DNA of 50,765 nucleotides, taken from Pseudomonadota bacterium (GTDB lineage Bacteria; Myxococcota_A; Polyangia; Haliangiales; Haliangiaceae). Shown here one piece after another: positions 1 through 7,947 of the stretch; position 1 is the stretch's first letter; each line of letters opens with the position of its first letter. The notes beneath the pieces are model-generated. The model saw nothing but the letters and a program-made list of their open reading frames with translations, was not told the origin of the DNA and ran no database searches. Made by a program: the position numbers and the translations under genes. Where the stretch lies: NCBI GenBank assembly GCA_022360315.1, contig JAKSDA010000231.1, forward strand, positions 1-50,765, written 5' to 3'.

Positions 1-789
1 AGCGGCACCAGCAGCAGCCAGGGAACCACGGGCGCCGGCAATCGAACCCAGCCTGGCTCCGCCGAGACCACGGCGCACCAACCCGGCGCCGCGGGTACCG
101 GCGACGGCGCGCCCGGTGGTGGCCACAGCGACCCGAGCACAGCCCCTGGACGTCCCGGAGGCTCTCCCCACGGCGTCAGCTACGGTAAACAGGGCGGCGT
201 CAAGGAAGTACCTCTGTTTGCCGGCATCGGCCTGTTCAACACCGCCCTCGGCAGATGGCTGTCCTCTTTCAAGGTCAAAGCCAGCACTAAGGCCGCCCTC
301 GACGGCGCCTCCATCCTCGCCGCGGTATTCACCGGCGTGACCTCCTTTGTCGCGAAGCTGGCGAAAAAGGCCGTGCGCGCGGGCACGAAGGCGCTCGGTG
401 GAGCGTTTCGCCGATTCAGGCGGCCCGGTGCCGCAAGGGGGGGAGACGAGCTGCTGCTAGACACAAACGTCGTTATCTCGCACGGCAAGAACTACGCAGG
501 GAAGAATGCAGTGAAGTTATCCGTAACCGACCTGGAGATCGGCAGTCTCGTCCGGCGCGGCAAGCTACGCGGAGCGCCCGGGGCGGCTGGCGACATCGCA
601 AATGTTGGGCCGGGCAGCCTCGACAGCCGGATCAACGTGCGTGGGCTACTGAAGAATGGCACGAAGGGAAACTTTGCCGACGGGGTTATCGGCGGAACGG
701 CGCTGGACCGCGGATCGACCCTTGTGTCCTCTGACAAGGCGCTGAGGCGGGCAGTCGAGGCACTTGGTGGTAAGGTGGTGGGCCCGTGA
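1..789 (+). CDS. Polymorphic toxin, C-terminal part with PIN-type nuclease domain (5' end outside window)
   Basis: The frame is open from the first base, so this is the 3' end of a larger gene; 262 residues are visible. Visible residues 1-62 are a Gly/Ser/Thr/Pro-rich linker. Residues 70-112 are a hydrophobic and amphipathic stretch that could be a pretoxin or membrane-translocation segment. From about 150 to the end it reads as a PIN-like RNase: LLLDTNVV with Asp154, TDLEIGS with Glu179, NFADGVIGGTAL with Asp227 and LVSSDKAL with Asp245, the four acids expected of an active PIN fold. A variable nuclease tip behind a low-complexity linker, followed at once by a small overlapping gene, is the usual layout of contact-dependent or secreted polymorphic toxins. 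The delivery domains lie outside the window, so the secretion route is unknown. The PIN call rests on motif order only. Confidence 0.7.
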   Translation, partial: SGTSSSQGTTGAGNRTQPGSAETTAHQPGAAGTGDGAPGGGHSDPSTAPGRPGGSPHGVSYGKQGGVKEVPLFAGIGLFNTALGRWLSSFKVKASTKAALDGASILAAVFTGVTSFVAKLAKKAVRAGTKALGGAFRRFRRPGAARGGDELLLDTNVVISHGKNYAGKNAVKLSVTDLEIGSLVRRGKLRGAPGAAGDIANVGPGSLDSRINVRGLLKNGTKGNFADGVIGGTALDRGSTLVSSDKALRRAVEALGGKVVGP

Positions 790-1277
790 ATGGAGAAGGC
801 AACATGGAAGCGGCAATACTCTCAGGTGACCTACGCATCATCGAGCAGGCGCTGACCGTGTCTCCAACGGACGAAACAGCTCGACAGTGGCTCCAACTCG
901 CGGTTAAAAAAGGCGATCCCCGAATCACAACCCGCATTCTTCGTAGAACGAATAGCCAGTACAGGGACTGGTACGGCCTACTCACCGAGTATCTGGAGTT
1001 CCTGTCGCAGGATGCTGCTGCGGCAAGCTGGCTGGACGGTGTTGAGTACATCGTTTGGGCCACTATCAACGGGCAATCAGTTCCAGATTGTCCGTTTCCA
1101 GCGCTCGTAAAGCTAGACGCCGAAGTTCGTGAGGACCTACGCTTCTTGGAAGGCAGGTGCAACGGATGGGTGCGTTGGGATGACGATGCAGGTAGGCCGG
1201 TGGCTGTGGCAGCGGACGTTTGGAGTGCTCTGGTTGGCCGCAAGAGGGGGCCGGGAAGGCTGCAGGGGGACTCTTGA
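786..1277 (+). CDS. Probable immunity protein for the upstream PIN toxin
   Basis: This 163-residue protein starts at a GTG whose last bases overlap the toxin stop (GTGA, 786-789), which implies translational coupling. An internal ATG at 804 is an alternative start. It is a soluble, acidic, Trp-rich protein with no signal peptide or membrane segment, and I do not recognise a family. The immunity role is inferred from position (immediately 3' of a polymorphic toxin tip, same strand, 4-base overlap) and from size and composition, which are typical of immunity proteins. Confidence 0.6.
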   Translation: MNGEGNMEAAILSGDLRIIEQALTVSPTDETARQWLQLAVKKGDPRITTRILRRTNSQYRDWYGLLTEYLEFLSQDAAAASWLDGVEYIVWATINGQSVPDCPFPALVKLDAEVREDLRFLEGRCNGWVRWDDDAGRPVAVAADVWSALVGRKRGPGRLQGDS

Positions 1278-1326
1278 GCCGAGCATGTCAGAGCGCTGGT
1301 GTCTAATTCTCCATTCCGAAAAGTGA

Positions 1327-1379
1327 AGCGCCGGGCAGTTCGCAGCTCCCCGGCGCTAGAAAGGTGACTGAACCACCTT
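1327..1379 (+). terminator. Two consecutive hairpins after the toxin/immunity pair
   Basis: A perfect 9-bp stem (AGCGCCGGG at 1327-1335 pairing with CCCGGCGCT at 1349-1357) is followed by a 6-bp stem (AAGGTG at 1361-1366 with CACCTT at 1374-1379). They lie 50 bases after the immunity stop and before a convergent gene. There is no U-tract, so intrinsic termination is uncertain. Confidence 0.4.
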
Positions 1380-1461
1380 GGATACCAAGCTATCAAAAAC
1401 GGCAACACAACGAAACCCGAACTGTTAACTACACGCTTTTATAACCGTGCAGAGCGACTTA

Positions 1462-1620
1462 GAGCCGGTCCAAAAACCTCGGACCGAGCCAGAGCGACGA
1501 GGCGCGCCGCCAGTGGGTGGGCGAGGAGTGGAGAATACCGGGTGTATTTGACCGACGAGCAAGCCCGCTGGCGGTGATGGCTCGGCGCTCTGGCGACGCG
1601 GAGAGTTTTTGGACCGGCTC
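1462..1620. mobile_element. 159-bp MITE, copy 1
   Basis: Non-coding element with perfect 16-bp terminal inverted repeats (GAGCCGGTCCAAAAAC at both ends, inverted), flanked by a 3-bp TTA duplication (1459-1461 and 1621-1623). Two more copies of the same length are at 7789 and 20501. The interior is an imperfect long palindrome: for example CGCCGCCAGTGGG near the left faces CCCGCTGGCGGTG near the right, and CCAGAGCG faces CGCTCTGG. The right-hand TTA is the complement of the TAA stop codon of the M20 peptidase gene. Three-base TNA-type duplications suggest mobilisation by an IS5-family (IS1031-like) transposase; none is encoded in this window. Confidence 0.88.
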
Positions 1621-2775
1621 TTAATCCAATAGAAACCGAATGAGCGCCTCGATGCGCATGGCCAGCGACGATACCTCGATGTACTCATCGTGGGTGTGAA
1701 AGCCGCGCCCGCGCGGTCCCAGACCGTCGATGGCCGGCACTCCGACGGAACTCACCGTGTTGGCATCCGAGCCGCCACCCATGAGGGGGCACTCGCCGTG
1801 GCCCAGACCGGCTGCACGCGCGCACGCTGCGTATTTCTGGTACAACGCGACCGAGGCCTCGCTGCGCTCCAGGGGGGTGCGGCGAATCCCGCCCACGACA
1901 TCGAACGAAGCCCCGGTTTCAGCGCTGATTTCTCCGCTCGCTCGCTCGAGCGAGGCGATCAAGTCCTCGCCGTCTTTTCTCCTGACAAAGCGAAAGTCAA
2001 TCGTGCAACGGGCCTGGGCCGGCACAGTGTTGGCGCTCGACCCCCCCGAGATCAGACCGGTGTTGACCGTGACACCGGCATCGTAATCGGTCCGCTCCTG
2101 CGCGCTGTCGACAAACTGTGCCAGCGCCCAGATGGCGTTGATTCCGTCTCTGTGATGATTGCCGGAGTGAGCCGCTCTGCCGTTTGCAGTGACCGTCACC
2201 CGGCCAGTCCCCTTGCGCCGGGTGATGATCGCGTCCTTGGCGCGCCCGGCTTCAAACACCAGCGCAGCACTCGCCCCGCGACAATACGCTTTCACCAGCG
2301 AGTGAGAATGGCGAGAGCCGATTTCCTCGTCGCCCACCGAGACCACCGAAAGGGGTCGCTCGGCCAGAACACCGACGTCGGCCAGCGCGGCCAGCGCGGT
2401 GCGCATGATGACCAGACCCCCTTTCATGTCGAGCACCCCCGGGCCCCGCAGAATATCGCCGTCGCGCTGCCACACCTCAAAGGTTCCGGGTGGAAATACC
2501 GTGTCGTGATGGCCGACCAGAACGACTCGACGATCGGGTTCGGCGTCCCACGCCGGGGTGCGCCAGATCAGATGATCGCCCACGCCGTCACCGGGATGAC
2601 GCTCCAGGGCAAATCCGTCGAGTGCGAAATCCTCGGCCAAAAGCTCGCCGACCGCATTGACGCCGTCGATATTCTCCGAGTATGAGTTTTGCCGCACCCA
2701 ACGCTCGAGCATCGGGAGGACCTCATCGTGCCGTCTTGCTGCCGCGGCGAGCGCGCGCTCCATGACCTCGTTCAT
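1621..2775 (-). CDS. M20-family metallopeptidase (glutamate carboxypeptidase-like)
   Basis: A di-zinc amidohydrolase/peptidase of the M20 family, 384 residues from the ATG at 2775. The reading frame stays open upstream to 2925, but that extension lacks family sequence. Metal and catalytic motifs are in the expected order: GHHDTV (His90, Asp91), LDMKGG (Asp116), the GDEE pair (Glu150/151), then MGGGSDAN and a C-terminal HTHDEY histidine. Between them lies the dimerisation lid domain with AAHSGNHHRDGINAI. The spacing resembles carboxypeptidase G2 and related M20A enzymes, which release C-terminal glutamate or other N-acyl amino acids; the substrate cannot be read from sequence. No signal peptide is evident from this start. 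Its TAA stop codon lies in the target duplication of MITE copy 1, so the mobile element abuts the gene without disrupting it. The gene is convergent with the toxin/immunity pair and divergent from the CapA lipoprotein. Confidence 0.85.
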   Translation of the reverse strand: MNEVMERALAAAARRHDEVLPMLERWVRQNSYSENIDGVNAVGELLAEDFALDGFALERHPGDGVGDHLIWRTPAWDAEPDRRVVLVGHHDTVFPPGTFEVWQRDGDILRGPGVLDMKGGLVIMRTALAALADVGVLAERPLSVVSVGDEEIGSRHSHSLVKAYCRGASAALVFEAGRAKDAIITRRKGTGRVTVTANGRAAHSGNHHRDGINAIWALAQFVDSAQERTDYDAGVTVNTGLISGGSSANTVPAQARCTIDFRFVRRKDGEDLIASLERASGEISAETGASFDVVGGIRRTPLERSEASVALYQKYAACARAAGLGHGECPLMGGGSDANTVSSVGVPAIDGLGPRGRGFHTHDEYIEVSSLAMRIEALIRFLLD

Positions 2776-3114
2776 GGCCCGACCGTACCGCAAATGGCAA
2801 CCGGCCGATCGAATAGCCGGCCGCATTTCCGCGAGGAAAACCCTGTATGACGCCACACTGGTCAATCCAACCGCAAAGGCTCTGCGTTCGGCAAGCGGAC
2901 CATGGGTCTCGGCGGCTCGGCCCACAATGCAACGACTCTGTTTTGTTCCCAGGTGTGGCTCACCCGCGATCTATTCACCGCGTATCGCGCCGATGGAAAC
3001 TACGACGATACCTTTATCGAGAACGACGATGTCCAGCCCAGCCCGGCCCGGCGGCGTCGAGGTTTTCGGCCGAGTCATGCTGATCGGGTGAGCTGTTTGT
3101 GCTATTCGGGCAGG

Positions 3115-4410
3115 ATGAAGCTGGATGCATTGCTGTGTCTCGGTCTCTGCGTCTCGTTGCTGTGGGGATCCTGTACAGGTAGTGCGAAAGACCGCGTCCA
3201 GTCGCCCGGCTCCCCGGCTACTGTCACTCTGCCCGGTCGCGCAGAATCTATGCCCGGCCGCAGCGAGGCAGCGGCACCGAGCGATGACGCTGCAGCGTCT
3301 GCTTCGGCCGAGCCCGCGCCCGATCACCCGGCCGATGGCGAGGCCGCGCCAGCCGGCGAGACAAAACCCCCACCGCCCGGCCCGAGCGAGGAGCTCGAGA
3401 TGACGTTCGTGGGCGATGTGATGTTCGGCCGGTGGATCGAGGGCGGCCTGGACCCGATCGATTTCAAGGGTGTGGACGTCTTTGGCCGGATGCACGACCT
3501 TCTCGCCGCCGACCTCACAGTGGCCAACCTCGAGACTCCACTCTTGCGCGAAATGCCCGAGACCAGCCCATATGGCACCCGGCTGCGGTTTGCAGCGCCA
3601 CCCGAGGTGGTCGATGTCCTGCTCCGCGCGGGCATCACAGTCGTATCACTGGCCAATAACCACTCCTTTGACATGCGCATGACCGGCCTGCTCCAGACTC
3701 CCAAAATTTTGGCCGAGCGCGGAGTCAAGGCGATCGGAGTATCGCGCAGAGAAGAGCCGCTATTCCGGGTCGAATCGGTCGACGTCGAGGGATGGAAACT
3801 TGGCTTCCTGGCCGCGACGACCGAACGCAACGGGCCACAGCGCAAAAACGCGCCCGAATTGCCCCACACCGCGCTCAACCAGCTGACCGACCGGCTGGTG
3901 CCAGTGATCCGCGCAGCACGCCCCGATCACGACTTGATCATCGCGGTCTTGCACTGGGGAGTCGAAAATCAGGACAGACCGTCCAGCCGGCAGATCAAAG
4001 CCGCGCACGCGCTCATCGACGCCGGCGCCGACACCATCATCGGCCATCACCCACACGTGTTGCAGGCCATCGAACGCTACGGCAAGGGACTCATCGCCTA
4101 CTCGCTGGGCAATTTTTTGTTCGACAACACCACTCCCAACCAACAGCTGACCGGTGTGCTCAGACTGCGCTATCGCGCCGACGGGCGCTGTCTGGACCGA
4201 GCGGTTTTGCATCCGGCCTACGTCCACGGCTACCCCACGCACCACCCGCGTCCAGCAACCAGCTGGATGCGGCGCAAGGTGAGCCAGCGGATCATTCCTC
4301 TGTCGCAAGAAAAGCCGTTCCACACCCGATGGCAGGCCGAGGGCAGAGATCTCGTACTCGCCGCCCCGGCCTGCAAGGCGCGCTCGAGCCCGGTCGGGGG
4401 CGAGAGCTGA
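3115..4410 (+). CDS. CapA/PGA_cap family metallophosphatase-like lipoprotein
   Basis: 431 residues from the ATG at 3115, chosen because it begins a signal peptide (MKLDALLCLGLCVSLLWGSC) with a plausible though unusual lipobox ending in Cys. A Pro/Ala/Glu-rich spacer of about 75 residues follows. The catalytic fold begins at MTFVGDVMFGR and continues with NLETPL, SLANNHSFD, VLHWG, IIGHHPHVLQ and YSLGNFLFD, which are the signature blocks of the CapA (poly-gamma-glutamate synthesis) family. This family has a calcineurin-like phosphoesterase fold and acts on cell-surface polymer or peptidoglycan-linked substrates. No capB, capC or capE partner is nearby, so a capsule role is not supported; it is better called a CapA-family outer-surface lipoprotein of unknown substrate. 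The frame is open further upstream to 2902 but that part overlaps the divergent peptidase promoter region. Confidence 0.85.
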   Translation: MKLDALLCLGLCVSLLWGSCTGSAKDRVQSPGSPATVTLPGRAESMPGRSEAAAPSDDAAASASAEPAPDHPADGEAAPAGETKPPPPGPSEELEMTFVGDVMFGRWIEGGLDPIDFKGVDVFGRMHDLLAADLTVANLETPLLREMPETSPYGTRLRFAAPPEVVDVLLRAGITVVSLANNHSFDMRMTGLLQTPKILAERGVKAIGVSRREEPLFRVESVDVEGWKLGFLAATTERNGPQRKNAPELPHTALNQLTDRLVPVIRAARPDHDLIIAVLHWGVENQDRPSSRQIKAAHALIDAGADTIIGHHPHVLQAIERYGKGLIAYSLGNFLFDNTTPNQQLTGVLRLRYRADGRCLDRAVLHPAYVHGYPTHHPRPATSWMRRKVSQRIIPLSQEKPFHTRWQAEGRDLVLAAPACKARSSPVGGES

Positions 4411-4544
4411 TCACCTCGACACGGTCATATTCGAAAAACCCGATCATATTTTTTGTGCAAGAGCACGGGCCTGAGCGGCTGCGTTGGCCACCATGGCAAT
4501 CGCCTGCCCGATGCTATCACTCAGCGAGGTGTATGCTGATAGCC

Positions 4545-5096
4545 ATGGAAGCACCACCGTACACACGACCGGAAAACGAGCGCAAGTTCTTGGTCCTCCT
4601 CAGTGATCTCGACTCGATCGATCTCGCGCCACACTCCACGCTGTTCGAAGACCGCTATTTCACGTTCGGCCGAATGCGGCTGCGGCGCATGATCGATTCC
4701 GACAGCGATCGGACTGTCTACAAGCTGTGCAAGAAGTTTCCATCCGACGATCCCTACACCCAGCCGATCGTCAACATCTATCTGACTCAGGACGAGTACG
4801 AGGCGTTTCGCGAGCTGCCCGGAGTCGGTCTGCGCAAACGCCGCTATTACCACGACCACGACGGCCGAAGGTTCGGCATCGATGTATTCGAGGACGCGCT
4901 CGCCGGCCTGGTCCTGTGCGAGATCGAGGCGGAAACCCGAGCAGAACTCGATGCACTGTACGTTCCGCCATTCGCCCGCCTCGAGGTCACCGAGAACCGC
5001 TTTTTCACCGGCGGCCATCTGTGCCGCGTCACCCCCCAGGAGCTGGCGGAGGCACTGCGTACGGTTTCTACCACCCGCGGCGTCCCGTCGGGATAG
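4545..5096 (+). CDS. CYTH domain protein (triphosphate tunnel metalloenzyme)
   Basis: 183 residues from ATG 4545; an ATG at 4533 is possible but has its purine-rich stretch only 2 bases away. The N-terminal ENERK block (Glu10, Glu12, Lys14) is the CYTH signature ExExK that binds metal-triphosphate. Later KLCKKF, LRKRRY, GIDVFED and CEIEAET supply the alternating basic and acidic strands of the eight-stranded tunnel, and RLEVTENRFF follows near the end. Members hydrolyse inorganic triphosphate, thiamine triphosphate or make cAMP; this small single-domain form without a CHAD partner is most like a tripolyphosphatase or thiamine-triphosphatase type. It stands alone, 134 bases after the CapA gene. 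Confidence 0.85.
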   Translation: MEAPPYTRPENERKFLVLLSDLDSIDLAPHSTLFEDRYFTFGRMRLRRMIDSDSDRTVYKLCKKFPSDDPYTQPIVNIYLTQDEYEAFRELPGVGLRKRRYYHDHDGRRFGIDVFEDALAGLVLCEIEAETRAELDALYVPPFARLEVTENRFFTGGHLCRVTPQELAEALRTVSTTRGVPSG

Positions 5097-5204
5097 CAAG
5101 GTGATCGACGCCGGACATCTCACCGACAACGAGCGGCAGGGCGAGTTCTTCGCGGTCGAGATACCGGGCGCCCTGGCCGTGGCCGTGCCCGGGCCAGCGA
5201 GGGG

Positions 5205-5657
5205 CTAGCGAGGCGGGCGTCGGTTTTGCGATTCAAAGCGGGCGCGCTGGCGTAGAAACTGCGCGCGCTTGCGGCGGATGCTCCTGCGGGCGCCCTTGAC
5301 CGAGGGTGGAATCTTGCTGCCGAGCCACACGCTGACGATCATCAGACCGATCAGTGGCACGGCCAGAATGGGCGCGGCGACGACGACCGCAAAGGCCAGG
5401 AGATTGGCCGCGATCAGCGCGGGATAGGCGATTGCCCGGGGCACTGGCGTGCGCAGTTCACCTCGAGCGTGCAGGTCGAGCACCCGGATTTCGCGTTCTA
5501 TCATGTGGCCAAAATCGAACTCGCAGCGGCGACAGCGCCTGTCCTTTGCTGGCGCGTGCCTCTCGCAGTACGAAGCGCCGCAGCGGGCACACCTGCGCTC
5601 GGTAGGGGTTTTGCAGATGGCACACAGGTCGTCGCGTCTCGGGCCGCGCGGAAACAC
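5205..5657 (-). CDS. Small zinc-binding membrane protein (B-box-like N-terminus, two membrane segments)
   Basis: 150 residues. The N-terminus holds a cluster of Cys/His pairs (C12-x2-C15, C23-x2-C26, C31, H34, C42-x2-C45) spaced like a B-box or double zinc finger. Residues about 74-112 are strongly hydrophobic and long enough for two adjacent membrane helices with a Pro turn. The C-terminal 35 residues are very basic (Arg/Lys-rich), suggesting a cytoplasmic tail near membrane or nucleic acid. I do not recognise a named family. The gene is convergent with the CYTH gene and follows no operon partner. Confidence 0.6.
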   Translation of the reverse strand: MFPRGPRRDDLCAICKTPTERRCARCGASYCERHAPAKDRRCRRCEFDFGHMIEREIRVLDLHARGELRTPVPRAIAYPALIAANLLAFAVVVAAPILAVPLIGLMIVSVWLGSKIPPSVKGARRSIRRKRAQFLRQRARFESQNRRPPR

Positions 5658-5779
5658 CCGGGTACAGTGACACGAGCGCGGTCGTCGAGGAAAGTAAAGT
5701 GAGCAAGCCGATCGAAGCTGGCCGGCGTTGTGCCGGGCAGACCAGGGGGAAGCGGGATCCTGGCGACGGCAGCCAGAAT

Positions 5780-7324
5780 TCAGCGCACGCCGACTGGCGA
5801 AAAGTGCTCGGGTGGCACTCCGGTGAGGGTTTCCATGAATGCAACGATATCGTCGACTTCTGCTCCGGTCAGGTTGAGCGGGGTACTGAACTGAGCATCG
5901 AGCTGTCCCGAATGACCATTGCTGTTATCGGTCGGGGGGGTATTGTAGAATTCGACGACTTCTTTGAGTGTTTCGGCACTACCGTTGTGAAAGTAGGGCC
6001 CGGTTTCCGCGATATTTCGCAATATCGGGGTTCGCCACTTGCCCTTGTTGGTGACCGACGTCGAGGTACAGAGCTGCGATACCGAGTCGTCACAGCCGCC
6101 TTCGGCTTCCAGTTGCCGAAACCAATCCAGCACGTCCTTGCCTTGCCCGGTGGGGTCATCGCTCCACGAGCTCTCCTGGTTCCAGCGACCCTTGAGAACC
6201 TTGCCGAGACCCAGGTAAAGACCATCGTCGACGCTGACATCGTGGTGAACACCCGAGTTGGCATACCCCTGCGGAGCGCCGGCATTGTAGAATTTATTGT
6301 CGGTAAACGCGGGGCCACTGTGGCAACTGACACAATTGGCCTTGCCGAGAAATAGTTTTAATCCCCGCTGTGCTGATACACTGATGGCCTCGCGATCACC
6401 TGCTACCCACAGGTCAAACGGTGCGTCCCGGCTGGTCAGAGTGCGCTCGTAGGCCGCGATGGCCTTGCCCGCATTGACCGCAATGCGCTCGATGACGTAC
6501 TGCTGGTCGGCGTTGAGATCATTCCATTCATCGACCCAGGTCACGTTTGATGGCGGCACCTTGGAGCCGTTGCCGCGCCAATGGGTCAATCCGTACGCAC
6601 CGATATCGACCATGTTTCCATCGATAACCGTTTCGCCGTCATCGCCGACCATGGTCTGGTATTCTGTTCGATACTTATCGAATATCAATTTGGCAATTTG
6701 AATCCGGGTACCATTCTGCTGGGTTCCCGATTCCCAGGCTGCGAGCGCTTGTTGCCACATACTGTCGGCATGACAATCGAGGTCCCAGCAGATGTAGTAT
6801 ACCGAATCCACGATGGCCGGGGTATTGCGACTGGTCCATTTGGCACCCAGCGAGAGCGGCCAGAATGCGGTTTCACGGACATCGTGGCCCCATACCCCGC
6901 CATGGCACCCCTGGCAGCCCGACTCTTGATCGCTGCCGGTGGGCCCAAAAGCCAGCGGAGTACCTCCCTGATCATTCCAGGGCCCTGTCTCTCCTGGCCG
7001 ATAGTCGCAATCGTCCACTCCATTGCACACCTGTGAATCGAAGTCGGTGCCGACCAGGACATGGCCGTCGGCGGTTTTGTCCCAGAACAAGAGGCGACCG
7101 AGATGGGCCGCAGCTTCGCTATCTGCATACTTGTTGGTCGTATCGGGGGGCGGCGCAGGCAGCGGCGAGAGAGTTGCGATGGTCGCGAGCTCCGCATCCG
7201 AAAACTCGACCTGGTCGTCCCCATCGCCATCGCCATCGCCATCGCCATCTCCACACGCGCCCAGGGCAATTGCGGCAAGAATGGCTAATGCTTTGAAATT
7301 GCAAGAGAATCTCTTCTTACACAT
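5780..7324 (-). CDS. Di-haem cytochrome c peroxidase / MauG-family lipoprotein
   Basis: 514 residues from ATG 7324, which opens a lipoprotein signal (MCKKRFSCNFKALAILAAIA then LGAC, Cys24). A Gly-Asp repeat follows the lipidated Cys. Two haem c attachment motifs are present, CQGCH (137-141) and CVSCH (331-335), the layout of the CCP/MauG superfamily. Other family blocks are LGRLLFWD, SRNTPAIVDSVY, GLKLFLGKANC, WRTPILRNIAETGPYFHNGS and the final EVDDIVAFMETLTG. The family reduces hydrogen peroxide or oxidises protein or small-molecule substrates in the periplasm; here it would be anchored to a membrane. It is longer than classical CcpA (about 320 residues), with insertions in the first domain, which is common in delta-lineage CCP-like proteins. 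An upstream TTG/GTG start is possible but gives a poorer signal peptide. Confidence 0.9.
   Translation of the reverse strand: MCKKRFSCNFKALAILAAIALGACGDGDGDGDGDGDDQVEFSDAELATIATLSPLPAPPPDTTNKYADSEAAAHLGRLLFWDKTADGHVLVGTDFDSQVCNGVDDCDYRPGETGPWNDQGGTPLAFGPTGSDQESGCQGCHGGVWGHDVRETAFWPLSLGAKWTSRNTPAIVDSVYYICWDLDCHADSMWQQALAAWESGTQQNGTRIQIAKLIFDKYRTEYQTMVGDDGETVIDGNMVDIGAYGLTHWRGNGSKVPPSNVTWVDEWNDLNADQQYVIERIAVNAGKAIAAYERTLTSRDAPFDLWVAGDREAISVSAQRGLKLFLGKANCVSCHSGPAFTDNKFYNAGAPQGYANSGVHHDVSVDDGLYLGLGKVLKGRWNQESSWSDDPTGQGKDVLDWFRQLEAEGGCDDSVSQLCTSTSVTNKGKWRTPILRNIAETGPYFHNGSAETLKEVVEFYNTPPTDNSNGHSGQLDAQFSTPLNLTGAEVDDIVAFMETLTGVPPEHFSPVGVR
7221..7250. repeat. Hexanucleotide microsatellite coding for (Gly-Asp)n
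   Basis: Four exact CCATCG units plus a fifth ending CCATCT, in frame inside the peroxidase gene just after the lipobox Cys. Unit changes would lengthen or shorten the acidic GDGDGDGDGDGDD tether without a frameshift. Confidence 0.85.
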
Positions 7325-7947
7325 GGTCAAGACGCACTTTCTCCGTTCAGTGGCATCCACTGGTTTGACGGCAGACATAAGGAGTGTGTCTGCTCACCCG
7401 GGAGACGAGCGAGTGCGGCACGTGTTACAGGCCAATCGACACTGGCCGCTTGCTGCGGTCACCACCGATCACTCATGAGTCTGTTACCCGTTGCCGGCCT
7501 CGGCCTCGACGTGCGGTGTCGGTTCTCGGCCTGCCGTGGTGCTCGCCGCTGTGGTAGATCACCGCGATGTTTCATGCCTCACCGGGCCCGCGTATGAATC
7601 GCCGATTCACATCGGCACGCTGCTACACACGATCGCGTTGAAAATGCACCAACGTGATCGTGTGCGGCCCGACCGCTTTGCGCTCGGGTTGTCATTTTTG
7701 GGCAAGGTCCCCGGACGGCCGGACTCTCGGCCGGGGGCGTCGCAACAGAATCACCTCGTCTGTTGCACAAACAAGGTGAGTCCGTTTAGAGCCGGTCCAA
7801 AAACCTCGGACCGAGCCAGAGCGACGAGGCGCGCCGCCAGTGGGTGGGCGAGGAGTGGAGCATACTGGGTGTATTTGACCGACGAGCAAGCCCGCTGGCG
7901 GTGATGGATCGCCGCTCTGGCGACGCGGAGAGTTTTTGGACCGGCTC
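7325..7947. other. Intergenic region with MITE copy 2
   Basis: No credible gene. 7325-7785 is plain intergenic sequence that should hold the promoter of the minus-strand peroxidase gene; a possible GC-rich hairpin lies near 7710-7740. MITE copy 2 fills 7789-7947. Confidence 0.55.
7789..7947. mobile_element. 159-bp MITE, copy 2
   Basis: Same length, orientation and 16-bp terminal inverted repeats as copy 1, with only a few substitutions. The 3-bp duplication is TTA at 7786-7788 and 7948-7950. As in copy 1, the right-hand TTA is the complement of the TAA stop codon of the adjacent minus-strand gene (binding protein ending at 7948). Confidence 0.88.

Larger units (their letters stand above)
1278..1620. 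other. Intergenic stretch between convergent genes
   Basis: No credible gene is visible. The stretch holds the hairpins at 1327-1379 and the first MITE copy at 1462-1620. The rest, 1380-1461, shows no structure. Confidence 0.6.

Noticed and set aside
1462..1620. Short antisense open frames inside the MITE copies
   Set aside because: They run through the inverted ends in different frames between copies and have no conserved product.
3115..4410. Capsule biosynthesis locus suggested by the CapA domain
   Set aside because: No capB, capC or capE genes are nearby; CapA-like proteins are widespread outside capsule loci.
3792..4544. Long open frame running through the CapA gene into the CYTH gene
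   Set aside because: Frame shadow over CapA; the CYTH fold starts only at 4545.
5101..5208. 35-codon GTG-started frame after the CYTH gene
   Set aside because: Too short, no ribosome site and no recognisable features.
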